A stretch of DNA of 40,353 nucleotides from Peribacillus frigoritolerans (GCF_030676415.1 NZ_JAUUTW010000041.1:1-40353), one strand, 5' to 3'. Counted from the stretch's first letter, positions 1 to 7,262 are shown. Translations and numbers: made by a program. Notes: generated by a model not told the origin, from the letters alone.

Positions 1-384
1 GCAAAGACCATCAAAAAGTAGTGACACGGCATATCTGGCAAGCATATGTGGAAGAAGCAGATCATCTGCGTCACCATCAAGATGTAAAACCTATATATGC
101 GAAACGCAAAGAAACGATTGAGCGTGTATTGGCAGATGCAAAAGAAAAGCATGGTATGCGTTGGACTACTTTAAGGGGACTTAAAAAATTGTCGATGCAA
201 GCGATGCTTACTTTCGCTGCCATTAATTTAAAGAAGATGGCCAATTGGACATGGCAAGGTCCAAAAATGGCCTAACATAGTGGGCTCGTAGAGCCCCAAT
301 CTCTTAACTTTAGGCGAAAATTCAAAGGGAATTTCAAAAGGGGTTCGGAATTTTTTAATTCCGAACCCCTTTTGTCTACAAACT
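1..384 (+). mobile_element. Right-hand portion of an IS1182-like insertion sequence
   Basis: It contains the transposase tail, a non-coding 3' segment with a 13-bp perfect stem (GGGGTTCGGAATT at 340-352 and its complement at 357-369), and a terminal TTTTGTCTACAAACT (370-384). That terminus is close to the inverse of AGACTGTAGACAAA, the left terminus seen at 5229 and 40201, which is how I place the boundary. Immediately outside lies a terminator hairpin (386-410). The left end is outside the window, so a target duplication cannot be tested here. Confidence 0.7.
3..275 (+). CDS. IS1182-family transposase, C-terminal part (5' end outside window)
   Basis: This frame is open to the left edge, so only the last 90 or so residues of a longer protein are present; the GTG at 21 is not a real start. 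The end of the protein, with the run YAKRKETIERVLADAKEKHG and then RGLKKLSMQAMLTFAAIN, is what I know as the conserved C-terminus of IS1182-type DDE transposases, where the ERVFADAKEKHG-like stretch carries the last catalytic acidic residue. The catalytic D residues upstream are outside the window. It is followed by a small hairpin (GGGCTC/GAGCCC, 282-296), a larger one (340-369) and the right terminal repeat (370-384). Whether the whole transposase is intact cannot be judged from here. Confidence 0.85.
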   Translation, partial: KDHQKVVTRHIWQAYVEEADHLRHHQDVKPIYAKRKETIERVLADAKEKHGMRWTTLRGLKKLSMQAMLTFAAINLKKMANWTWQGPKMA

Positions 385-385
385 G

Positions 386-410
386 AAACCTTCAAAGAAG
401 GTTTTTTTGT
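386..410 (+). terminator. Intrinsic terminator abutting the IS right end
   Basis: AAACCTTC-aaa-GAAGGTTT followed by further T residues, reading on the + strand. It lies directly after the IS terminus and eight bases before the ilvE stop codon. It can end transcription leaving the transposase, or may be an older terminator into which the IS inserted. Confidence 0.75.
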
Positions 411-417
411 TTAAGTA

Positions 418-1506
418 TCATTGAGTCACTTTTTCTTCAACTTTCGTAGTCCAGTTCAACTCGTCTGCGACTTTACCTGTTTGGACACCTGTCAGTGTAT
501 CATAAAGCTTTCTGGAAAGTTCGCCGGTTTCCCCGCTTTGAACAATCATTTCTTCACCATTCCACAAAAATTCACCAATTGGTGATATGACCGCGGCTGT
601 ACCCGTTCCAAAGGCCTCTTCCAAGTGACCCAATTTATATGCTTCATGGACTTCCTCCATCGAAATGCGTCTTTCCGACACGGGAAGACCCCAATGTTTC
701 AGCAATTCAATAATGGAATCACGAGTAATACCCGGAAGGATACTTCCATTTAAAGCAGGAGTGATGATTTCACCATTAATTTTGAAGAAAACATTCATGC
801 TTCCAACTTCTTCGATATACTTTTTCTCCACTCCGTCTAACCAAAGAACTTGGGCATAACCCATCTTTTCGGATACTTCCTGGGCTTTTAGGCTAGATGC
901 ATAATTACCGCCTGTTTTAGCTTCACCTGTACCTCCATTAACTGCACGAGTGAAAGCTGACTCCACTGCAATTTTAACTGGATGAATGCCTTCTTTATAA
1001 TACGAACCCACTGGTGACATGATGATGATGAACTGATACTTATTCGATGGAGATACTCCAAGATAAGGCTCAGTAGCTATAATGAATGGCCTGATATATA
1101 AAGATGTCCCTTCTGCCTGGGGAACCCAATCCTTATCAACGCTAATTAAAGTCTTCAATGCCTTCAACGCAAAATCAACGTCAATATCCGGTATGCATAA
1201 TCGGCTATTTGAACTATTTAAGCGTTGGAAATTCTTTTCCGGACGGAATAAGATAATTTCATCCTCTGGTGTTGCATATGCCTTCAATCCTTCAAAAACG
1301 GATTGACCATAGTGAAAAATCATAGCTGACGGCTCTAATGAGAGCGGTTGATAAGGAACAATTCTTGGATCATGCCACCCTTGCCCTTGTGTGTAATCCA
1401 TAATAAACATATGATCGGTAAACTGCTTACCGAACTCAAGCTGGTCCGCTTGTGGTTTTTCTTTCTTTGTTGTACTAAGCGTGATTTGCATGTCATGTTC
1501 CTTCAT
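418..1506 (-). CDS. ilvE: Branched-chain amino acid aminotransferase
   Basis: Class IV PLP-dependent transaminase that interconverts leucine, isoleucine and valine with their 2-oxo acids, using glutamate/2-oxoglutarate; cytosolic. The protein carries the family's early FHYGQSVFEGLKAY segment, the EAKTGGNYASSLKAQE segment with the PLP-binding lysine, EEVGSMNVFF, and the GTAAVISPIG segment near the end. I place the start at 1506 rather than the longer in-frame ATG at 1551. AAGGGG lies 8 nt upstream of the 1506 ATG, and the 362-residue product is the usual length for Bacillus BCAT, while the upstream ATG has no convincing ribosome site. It is monocistronic. A CodY-like box sits about 105 nt upstream (1612-1626), which fits the CodY control of BCAA genes known in Bacillus. 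Confidence 0.95.
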   Translation of the reverse strand: MKEHDMQITLSTTKKEKPQADQLEFGKQFTDHMFIMDYTQGQGWHDPRIVPYQPLSLEPSAMIFHYGQSVFEGLKAYATPEDEIILFRPEKNFQRLNSSNSRLCIPDIDVDFALKALKTLISVDKDWVPQAEGTSLYIRPFIIATEPYLGVSPSNKYQFIIIMSPVGSYYKEGIHPVKIAVESAFTRAVNGGTGEAKTGGNYASSLKAQEVSEKMGYAQVLWLDGVEKKYIEEVGSMNVFFKINGEIITPALNGSILPGITRDSIIELLKHWGLPVSERRISMEEVHEAYKLGHLEEAFGTGTAAVISPIGEFLWNGEEMIVQSGETGELSRKLYDTLTGVQTGKVADELNWTTKVEEKVTQ

Positions 1507-1611
1507 TACCAAAACCCCTTGTTGATTAAATTTACAAGATTTCACTTCCATAAAATCTATCTTTAATTAGTTTACTCCTATAAGGAATCATAGTTCAAGC
1601 CTTTAAGACGA

Positions 1612-1626
1612 AATTTTCGGAATTTT
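1612..1626 (-). promoter_or_regulatory. Candidate CodY box upstream of ilvE
   Basis: AATTTTCGGAATTTT matches the CodY consensus AATTTTCWGAAAATT at 12 of 15 positions. It lies about 105 nt upstream of the ilvE start. AT-rich sequence gives such matches by chance, so this rests partly on the known CodY repression of BCAA transaminase genes. Confidence 0.4.
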
Positions 1627-2030
1627 TTTAAAATAAATGGGTTTTTCTTTGATTTCCAGACTATGATTCCTGAAAAAAGAATCAATTATTCCTGAAACCT
1701 CTAAAAATATCCATTCCGAGTGTACGATAAGTGTCTTGAATATTAGATTAATTTTATCAAAATAATCACAATAAAGCCAATGAGAATAATTCTGGTTCAT
1801 GGCGCCTTAGAGTAAATTCAATCGTTCCCCCTTTTTGTAAACAGGAAAATCGATAAATGAAAAGAATTTTAGCAGATTCGTGAATAAAACACTAAAGCTA
1901 ATACCTGCAAATCTTATATGTATATTAAAAACCTAAGCATATATAACATTTTTAAACCGAATCCAAAAAGTGGTTCTTTCGTACCATTCCTATTTCCAAG
2001 CTCAGAGGAAAATTTTTCATGAATTTCAAT

Positions 2031-2048
2031 TTAGTAGTTTACTACTAA
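2031..2048. promoter_or_regulatory. Palindromic candidate operator upstream of the MFS gene
   Basis: TTAGTAGTTTACTACTAA has two 8-bp arms around a TT centre. It lies about 110 nt upstream of the transporter start in AT-rich promoter-like sequence. The cognate regulator is unknown. Confidence 0.4.
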
Positions 2049-2080
2049 ATAATATTCTTATATACTTATCCACAAGATAG

Positions 2081-2127
2081 ATAAAACGCATGCAACTCGA
2101 TGTATTATAGATGAAACGCATGCAACT
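2081..2127 (+). repeat. Tandem 18-nt direct repeats upstream of the MFS gene
   Basis: GATAAAACGCATGCAACT (2081-2098) and GATGAAACGCATGCAACT (2110-2127) agree at 17 of 18 positions with a 29-nt period. Each contains the palindrome GCATGC. The second copy overlaps an in-frame upstream ATG that I do not consider the start. Possible regulator-binding sites or a small local duplication. Confidence 0.5.
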
Positions 2128-2158
2128 TTCTTATTTTTTGACGAAAAGGGGTAACAAC

Positions 2159-3427
2159 ATGACAAAAAACAGATGGTTAATCGCTTTATCCGCTATCGCC
2201 ATTCACCTTTCAATTGGTGGTGCATACGCATATAGCGTTTACAAAAAACCATTAGTTGAGACTATGGGGTGGTCAGAAACTGAAGTAACGTTAGCATTCA
2301 CAATAATGATGGCGCTTGCAGGAACTTCTGCTGCCTTCTTTGGTAAATTCGTAGAAAAAAATGGTCCAAGGAAGTCAGCTTTTGTCGCGGCTGTTTTATT
2401 CGGTTTAGGACAAGCTGGTTCCGGTTTGGCAGTAATGGTCGATTCACTTCCGCTTTACCTATTGACATATGGGGTTTTAAGTGGACTTGGCATGGGGATT
2501 GGGTACATTTCACCAGTATCCACTTTAGTCAAATGGTTCCCAGATCGCAGGGGATTGGCAACAGGAATGGCGGTATTAGGTTTCGGTGCCGGAGCTCTCA
2601 TTACAGCCCCAGTAGCTGCAAGCCTTATGGAATCCGTTGGAATTTATACTACATATTATATTTTAGGCGCAGGCTATTTCATACTGATGTTCTTAGGTGC
2701 ATCCTATATTGCACCTCCAAAGCCCAACTGGCTTCCTGAAGGAATGAAAAAAGATATTGAGTCCGGTAAGAAAGAACTGAAGAAAGACCTAAGGCAATTA
2801 ACTGCAAAACAAGCGGTTAAAACTAAACATTTCTGGATGTTATGGTCCATGAAATTGATAAATACAAGTGCCGGGATCATGATGATTTCGGTAGCTTCAC
2901 CAATGGCACAAGACGTTGTTGGTCTGTCTGTAGCAGGTGCTGCAACATTAGTCGGTATTATGGGAATCTTCAATGGCGGAGGAAGACTTGGCTGGGCAGC
3001 AGCATCTGATTATATTGGACGTCCAAATGTTTTCGTCATTTTCTTCATCATTCAAATCGGAGCGTTCCTTTTACTTCCAACGACTACTAATACACTATTG
3101 TTCCAAGGGCTCATCTTGCTGGTCGTTAGTTGTTATGGAGGAGGATTTTCAAATCTCCCTGCATTTGCCGGGGATTTATTTGGAACTAAGGAAATTGGCG
3201 CCATCCACGGTTATCTTTTAACTACCTGGTCTCTAGGCGGGGTTTGCGGACCAATGTTGGTTACTGCAATCAGGGAAAGTACGAACAGTTACATCCCGGT
3301 ATTCTACGTTTTCGCAGCTTTAATTGCGATAGCATTCGCCATCTCAGTCTGGTTGCGTCTGGACATAAAAAAAATGCAAAGAGAACAGAAACAAGGAGTT
3401 ACGAAAACATTAAGTAAAATATCCTAA
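2159..3427 (+). CDS. OFA-family MFS transporter (oxalate/formate-antiporter-like)
   Basis: A 422-residue major facilitator protein with about 12 hydrophobic segments. The N-terminus (NRWLIALSAIAIHLSIGGAY, then AYSVYKKPL) is typical of the oxalate/formate antiporter (OFA) group, which moves small carboxylates; the substrate cannot be read from sequence. Between TM6 and TM7 there is a charged loop (GMKKDIESGKKELKKDLRQL), then TKHFWMLWSMKLINTSAGIM, a second OFA hallmark. The start at 2159 is chosen because AAAAGGGG precedes it by about 7 nt; the earlier ATG at 2111 lies inside a direct repeat and would add 16 residues not expected for the family. It is monocistronic, with a long hairpin terminator behind it. 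Confidence 0.88.
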   Translation: MTKNRWLIALSAIAIHLSIGGAYAYSVYKKPLVETMGWSETEVTLAFTIMMALAGTSAAFFGKFVEKNGPRKSAFVAAVLFGLGQAGSGLAVMVDSLPLYLLTYGVLSGLGMGIGYISPVSTLVKWFPDRRGLATGMAVLGFGAGALITAPVAASLMESVGIYTTYYILGAGYFILMFLGASYIAPPKPNWLPEGMKKDIESGKKELKKDLRQLTAKQAVKTKHFWMLWSMKLINTSAGIMMISVASPMAQDVVGLSVAGAATLVGIMGIFNGGGRLGWAAASDYIGRPNVFVIFFIIQIGAFLLLPTTTNTLLFQGLILLVVSCYGGGFSNLPAFAGDLFGTKEIGAIHGYLLTTWSLGGVCGPMLVTAIRESTNSYIPVFYVFAALIAIAFAISVWLRLDIKKMQREQKQGVTKTLSKIS

Positions 3428-3440
3428 TTTAAAACCTTGC

Positions 3441-3500
3441 AAAAAGGCATTATCAAGTAAACTCCCAAAACCGGAATTTACCTTTGATGATGCCTTTTTT
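3441..3500 (+). terminator. Terminator of the MFS gene
   Basis: A long imperfect stem: AAAAAGGCATTATCAAGTAA (from 3441) pairs with the complement ending in GATGATGCCTTTTTT (to 3500), around a loop of about 15 nt, with a final T run. Confidence 0.75.
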
Positions 3501-3976
3501 AGTTTGTTTTGGCCGTAACGGTGGCTGCTCTTACTATTCGGGCATCTTCTGGGATTGAGATAATCTGATATCTTTTTGAACTGCAGCACATCCGAATATT
3601 TTATGGATTAGGTCCTCCCACCCGGATTCTTTGCTGGTGCAGTTGTGAGCATTTCTTATGCTTAATTACAGTAGTCTTGGGAAATGCAGTTACCGATGAA
3701 ATCTTTGTAGGGGGGCTTTATCGACTTATGTACGTAAGGACAGGAAAGCGTCAATGTAACCGGTATATTTTTTAAAGATAACCTTCATTTTACAGTGAAA
3801 GTCTTGTTTCCTTTTCCATATGACAACTTCGTTTGGTTGCTGCTATTGCTATTGGATTTCCAAGAAAGTATAAGAAATACAAATTCCAGCTTTTAAGCTG
3901 TATTCCCATTTCCTTGTTGCTGCAACTAGCATTCCTTTTATGATTCAAAAAGGAGACAGCACAACCGAAAAAGTTG
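3501..3976. other. Gene-free stretch, probably decayed coding sequence
   Basis: No intact gene. In different + frames, segments read like protein: FFAGAVVSISYA near 3620-3660, then TVVLGNAVTDEIFVGGLYRL (about 3669-3728) one frame away, and AAIAIGFPRKYKKYKFQLL (about 3840-3896), each ended by stops. This is the pattern of a membrane-protein gene broken by frameshifts. I cannot name the family. The reverse ORF at 3790-4020 is probably a shadow. Confidence 0.4.
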
Positions 3977-4038
3977 AATGTTAAACTATATAACATGTTT
4001 TGCACCAAACATTTGAACAAGTTATATAGTTTAACATT
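3977..4038. repeat. 18-bp perfect inverted repeat with nested hairpin
   Basis: AATGTTAAACTATATAAC (3977-3994) is exactly complementary to 4021-4038. Inside the 26-nt loop, ATGTTT (3995-4000) pairs with AAACAT (4007-4012). There is no T tract, so it is not an intrinsic terminator. It ends 48 nt before the TTG start of the next gene and would lie in its leader or promoter. Confidence 0.75.
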
Positions 4039-4086
4039 ATGCTAATTCAGGGAATCAAGTAAGAGATGGAATTAGGGGGGATTGTC

Positions 4087-5154
4087 TTGTGGATCAATAA
4101 ACCGTTTTTCAAATATGCATGCGCGATCATTTTGATCATTTTAATTATTTTTTTACTAGGTAAGATTGATTATGTTCTGCAGCCGCTACAAAAAATCATT
4201 GCTGCCATGTTTTTCCCTATTATTGTGGCTGGGCTTTTATACTATATATTACGGCCGGTCGTTAACTTATTAACTGAATTTATCCCGAGGTCAGCTAGCA
4301 TCTTCACCGTGTTTTTGATTATATTTAGTATGATTGCGATGGTAAGTTACTTTGGAAGTCCTGTAATCGTGGATCAATTTCAAAAATTATCTGAAAACCT
4401 CCCCAGCAAAGTCAAGGAATTCTCTAAAGAATCTGAAGTCATGATTGAAAAAAATGATTTTGGCATGGTTAATATGGAAGATTTGAAAGAAAAAGCGGTC
4501 ACGCATTTGAAAGATTACTCGGAAAAACTCATAGTGAATTTCAATACCATTCTTTCCACGATCACTAGTGTATTAACATTATTGGTCATTACACCATTCA
4601 TTTTATTCTATTTCTTGAAGGATGGAGATAAATTAAGACCATTTCTATTAAAATATATACCGAACGATGTAGAATCAGAGGGGAACACGATTTTAAAAGA
4701 CGTTGATAAAGCCCTTTCAACTTATATTATCGGTCAATTCATCATATCAATCGTCATTGGGACTTTGATGTATATTGGCTACCTGATTATCGGTCTCGAT
4801 TATGCACTCGTATTAGCCTTATTCGCCATGATTTTTACCGTTGTACCATTCCTTGGTCCATTTATAAGCATCATCCCTGCCCTTTTCATTGCCTTACAGC
4901 AAGACATTGGGTTGGCAGTGAAAGTACTCATTGTCCTTACCGTTGTTCAACAGGTCGAAGGGCACTTGGTTACACCGAATATTATGGGAAAACGGCTTAA
5001 CATTCACCCACTTACCATTATCTTATTGCTGCTTGCTGCAGGATCAATATACGGTTTCATTGGCATTTTAATCGCTATCCCCACTTATTCCGTAGTAAAA
5101 ACGGTTATAGGGAATTTCAGGAAGTTTTATAGATTACGAAAAAGGGTTACATAA
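4087..5154 (+). CDS. yueF: AI-2E family transporter (YueF-like membrane protein)
   Basis: A 355-residue polytopic membrane protein of the AI-2E/PerM family. An N-terminal pair of TM segments is followed by a soluble stretch of about 80 residues (SENLPSKVKEFSKESEVM...), then the C-terminal TM bundle with the family-typical LGPFISIIPALFIAL and VEGHLVTPNIMGKRLNIHPL, where P-N-I-M-G is the signature. Family members are exporters or Na+/H+ antiporters; the substrate here is unknown. I choose TTG 4087 because AGGGGGG ends 6 nt before it, giving the normal N-terminus WINKPFFKYA; ATG 4066 would sit upstream of that ribosome site. In B. subtilis yueF lies close to yueI, as here, supporting the name. 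Confidence 0.8.
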   Translation: MWINKPFFKYACAIILIILIIFLLGKIDYVLQPLQKIIAAMFFPIIVAGLLYYILRPVVNLLTEFIPRSASIFTVFLIIFSMIAMVSYFGSPVIVDQFQKLSENLPSKVKEFSKESEVMIEKNDFGMVNMEDLKEKAVTHLKDYSEKLIVNFNTILSTITSVLTLLVITPFILFYFLKDGDKLRPFLLKYIPNDVESEGNTILKDVDKALSTYIIGQFIISIVIGTLMYIGYLIIGLDYALVLALFAMIFTVVPFLGPFISIIPALFIALQQDIGLAVKVLIVLTVVQQVEGHLVTPNIMGKRLNIHPLTIILLLLAAGSIYGFIGILIAIPTYSVVKTVIGNFRKFYRLRKRVT

Positions 5155-5199
5155 ACAGGATTGGTTGTCTACGCACTTAATTAAAGAAGCGGTAAAAAT

Positions 5200-5227
5200 A
5201 AAAACAAAAATCACTCTATCAACGTTT
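5200..5227. repeat. Degenerate left target duplication of copy A
   Basis: It aligns without gaps to 5512-5539, with 22 of 28 bases identical, including CTATCAACGTTT at the end. The differences have destroyed one arm of the hairpin, as expected for the now-functionless copy of a duplicated terminator. Confidence 0.55.
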
Positions 5228-5511
5228 TAGACTGTAGACAAATTCGAAGAAAAGCGAGTTTGCCTATAGTCTTTTCTTCCAAAAAAGTTCCAGTTGATTT
5301 CGGAAATCCGCTCCCTTTTCTCCGACTGTGTGCCAAACCTCCTCGACGCAAGTGTATGTGGGGTCTTGGCTATCCAGTTATTCGGCAGGAGTATTGCAAA
5401 TTTCTTCAATCTACTAAGGATTTCATAAACCGTAAAAACCATTAATGATAACCTAGTCTTAAAATCATGGTTCAAATGAGACCATTCCGCCCCCCCTTTT
5501 GTAGACAAACT
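5228..5511. mobile_element. Short IS1182-derived (MITE-like) element, copy A
   Basis: A 284-bp non-coding insert. Its left end AGACTGTAGACAAA (5229-5242) and right end TTTTGTAGACAAACT (5497-5511) match the termini of the IS1182-like element at the window start. The interior matches copy B (9238-9489) over blocks such as CCAGTTGATTTC (5290-5301), GCTCCCTTT and CTCCTCG, and the right-edge copy in the first 100 bases. It carries no transposase. It is flanked by related 28-nt segments (5200-5227 and 5512-5539, 22 identical), the right one being the yueI terminator. The two small ORFs within it are not real genes. Confidence 0.75.
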
Positions 5512-5540
5512 AAAAACGTTGATAATTCTATCAACGTTTG
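5512..5540 (-). terminator. Terminator of yueI
   Basis: On the reverse strand AAACGTTGA...TCAACGTTT is followed by more T residues. The first arm overlaps the last codons and TGA stop of yueI. It is also the right flank of the mobile element copy A. Confidence 0.75.
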
Positions 5541-5983
5541 TTTAATAATTTTTTAACACAGCGTTTGAAAAACGCTTTGAAGCTTTTCTTTTTGATAACT
5601 TGCTGGGCATGATTTTGCTTCTCGATATAAATTTCTTCTTTGTTTATGGCATTATTTTCTGCTAATACCAGACCTAAATTGGAGTTATGATCTTTGTTTA
5701 GGACAATTTTGTAAGGGATATTATGACTCATTGCCAATTTTATATATTTCCCTAAATATTGATAGTCCATCTGACCATTTAAAAACAGATTTGAACGGGG
5801 ATACTGCTTCATCATTTGCTCTATCTCCGGATATACATTCGTTTCAAAGACTTGGCTTTTTTTTAGGACGATGACGACGCGCTCCCGTAATGTGCCCAGA
5901 AATTCCCTTCGTTCACCAGGCTTTATTTCTTTTGGACCATAGATTCCTTGTTCTAGGTAGTCCTCCACCTTTAGGCGTGACAA
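5531..5983 (-). CDS. yueI: YueI family protein (DUF1694)
   Basis: A 150-residue cytosolic protein. Its N-terminal pattern (VEDYLEQGIYGPKEIKPGER, then REFLGTLRERVVIVLKKSQV) is diagnostic for the YueI/DUF1694 family found across Bacillaceae and related Firmicutes, whose biochemical role is unknown. The C-terminus is lysine-rich (KKKSFKAFFKRCVKKLLNKR). The start is a TTG at 5983, supported by GGAGGTG 8 nt upstream. It converges on the yueF-like gene, with a mobile element in the gap; in B. subtilis these genes are neighbours as well. Its terminator hairpin begins inside the stop codon region. Confidence 0.88.
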   Translation of the reverse strand: MSRLKVEDYLEQGIYGPKEIKPGERREFLGTLRERVVIVLKKSQVFETNVYPEIEQMMKQYPRSNLFLNGQMDYQYLGKYIKLAMSHNIPYKIVLNKDHNSNLGLVLAENNAINKEEIYIEKQNHAQQVIKKKSFKAFFKRCVKKLLNKR

Positions 5984-6126
5984 TTCTTTCCCACCTCCGC
6001 TTTCACTTCAATATTGTATGTAATATGGCGAAAAATAGTGCCCATCATTCTTATGCATAAAAGTAGAATATGGTCTAGGTTTGACTTTTCCCATAGTTAA
6101 TTAGTCTGCCCTCACCTCAAAAAATT

Positions 6127-6157
6127 GTCACTTTAGCCTCACTTCATGCATAGGATA
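6127..6157 (+). promoter_or_regulatory. Sigma-K-like promoter for the L,D-transpeptidase
   Basis: CATAGGATA (6149-6157) fits the sigma-K -10 consensus CATANNNTA, with GTCAC 17 nt upstream as the -35 element. The distance to the start codon at 6204 is suitable. The B. subtilis YkuD enzyme is, as I recall, made in late sporulation under sigma-K, which supports this reading. Confidence 0.55.
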
Positions 6158-6203
6158 GTATATGTGTAAATGCAGGTTGCTTAAATGAGGGACGGGGAAA
6201 AAC

Positions 6204-6947
6204 ATGAAAAAATTAATTGTATTTGTATTGATGTTCGCCTTTTGTTTTTTGGGGTTCAGTAATACTTCAGGTGCTGCAGCAAGACAACTGATCATCATCA
6301 ATAAAACCAATAATCAGCTGGCCTATTACGAAAATGATAAATTGGTGAGGGTATTCATCGTAGCGACAGGAAAGAAAGCCTCCTATACTCCTGAAGGAAA
6401 GTTCAAGGTAGTGACAAAGATTGTGAATCGTCCCTATTATAAAGGCAACATTAGAGGCGGAGACCCAAAAAACCCTCTAGGTAAAAGATGGCTGGGAATC
6501 AATGCGAGGAATACACCAGGAAATACGTATGCAATACACGGCAATAATGATTCTACAACCATTGGGAAATATATAAGTGCCGGTTGCATTCGTATGTATA
6601 ATGATGAAGTTCAATGGCTGTATGATAGGGTGAAAATGAACACTGTAGTCTTGATTGCCAGTTCGAATAGATCATTTGCCACCATAGCTGCCACGAATGG
6701 ATATAAAGTGAGCGGTTCTGTAAGCCTACCTGTAAATGCCAACTCTACCTTGAAGAAAGGAAGCAGTGGTCCCCAAGTAATGGAACTGCAAAAAAAATTA
6801 ACTAAACTTGGATACAGCACTAAAGGCGTAGATGGATCATTTGGAAAAAATACAGAATCTGCTGTAAAGAAATTCCAAAAGTCTAAAAAACTTACATCTG
6901 ATGGGATCGTCGGACCTAAAACGAAAAAAGCGCTTGGACTTAAATAA
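6204..6947 (+). CDS. Secreted L,D-transpeptidase with peptidoglycan-binding domain
   Basis: A 247-residue exported protein. Residues 1-25 form a signal peptide ending near SGAAA. Residues about 27-153 are the YkuD catalytic domain, with His112 in IHGNN and Cys128 in SAGCIRM as the expected active-site residues. Residues about 178-247 are a C-terminal PG_binding_1 domain (LKKGSSGPQVMELQKKL, then GSFGKNTESAVKKFQ). The enzyme family makes 3-3 cross-links or attaches groups to peptidoglycan outside the membrane. The domain order, catalytic then binding, differs from B. subtilis YkuD, which has an N-terminal LysM. It is a single gene with a terminator at 6959-6988 and a sigma-K-like promoter, suggesting a role in the spore envelope. 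Confidence 0.9.
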   Translation: MKKLIVFVLMFAFCFLGFSNTSGAAARQLIIINKTNNQLAYYENDKLVRVFIVATGKKASYTPEGKFKVVTKIVNRPYYKGNIRGGDPKNPLGKRWLGINARNTPGNTYAIHGNNDSTTIGKYISAGCIRMYNDEVQWLYDRVKMNTVVLIASSNRSFATIAATNGYKVSGSVSLPVNANSTLKKGSSGPQVMELQKKLTKLGYSTKGVDGSFGKNTESAVKKFQKSKKLTSDGIVGPKTKKALGLK

Positions 6948-6958
6948 TTTTCATTACC

Positions 6959-6988
6959 GATATCCACTGATTAGAGGATATCTTTTTT
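6959..6988 (+). terminator. Terminator of the L,D-transpeptidase gene
   Basis: GATATCC, a 10-nt loop, GGATATC and six T residues. Confidence 0.85.
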
Positions 6989-7061
6989 ATGTTTCAACTG
7001 GACAACTTATACATTATTACCCATACCGACTTTAATTTTCCACCACCAGTTATTAACTTTA

Positions 7062-7070
7062 TGTTATAAT
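7062..7070 (+). promoter_or_regulatory. Extended -10 promoter for the 33-aa gene
   Basis: TGTTATAAT is a perfect TATAAT box preceded by the TGn extension. The start codon is about 58 nt downstream. No good -35 box is seen at 17 nt, which extended -10 promoters tolerate. Confidence 0.55.
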
Positions 7071-7128
7071 TTATACATCAACAGCTAATCATAATCGCAC
7101 TGTCATTACATACAAGGAGGTCATACAA

Positions 7129-7230
7129 ATGTACGATGATATTCTCGTAACATCCATTAAAGCAATTTTTGTTATTGGCACCATCTCGATGTTTGTGATA
7201 TTAGGATTCGTAAAAGGACGCCGGTTTTAA
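7129..7230 (+). CDS. Small single-span membrane protein, 33 aa, function unknown
   Basis: Translation gives MYDDILVTSIKAIFVIGTIS followed by MFVILGFVKGRRF. There is a short acidic N-terminus, one hydrophobic span of about 21 residues (9-29), and a positively charged KGRR end, which predicts N-out/C-in insertion. Support for expression: AAGGAGG ends 8 nt before the ATG, an extended -10 promoter lies at 7062-7070, and a hairpin terminator follows at 7263-7298. It is an independent transcription unit between the L,D-transpeptidase and the convergent 42-aa gene. I do not recognise the family. Such microproteins often modulate a membrane partner, but nothing here identifies one. Confidence 0.75.
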   Translation: MYDDILVTSIKAIFVIGTISMFVILGFVKGRRF

Positions 7231-7262
7231 CTTTATCCACTTCATTAAAATATCCTCACTTG

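Larger units (their letters stand above)
1507..2158. other. Intergenic region between divergent ilvE and MFS gene
   Basis: About 650 bases with no convincing gene. A 65-codon reverse ORF (1603-1800) lacks a good ribosome site. Visible structure: a 12-bp inverted repeat AGGAATCATAGT (1583-1594) with its complement (1660-1671), the CodY-like box between its arms, a palindrome at 2031-2048 and two 18-nt direct repeats at 2081 and 2110. No T-box core sequence is present on the ilvE side. Confidence 0.6.

Noticed and set aside
1603..1800. 65-aa reverse ORF upstream of ilvE as a gene
   Set aside because: No usable ribosome site, low-complexity AT-rich coding, and it contains an inverted repeat and a CodY-like site; more likely regulatory DNA.
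1507..2158. T-box leader for ilvE
   Set aside because: The conserved T-box sequence and anti-terminator are absent on the reverse strand.
3790..4020. 76-aa reverse ORF
   Set aside because: No ribosome site; its start lies in the loop of the inverted repeat, and the + strand shows remnants of another protein.
5227..5508. 93-aa and 61-aa ORFs in the mobile element copy A
   Set aside because: Not conserved with copy B, which has stops in the corresponding positions; the element is non-coding.
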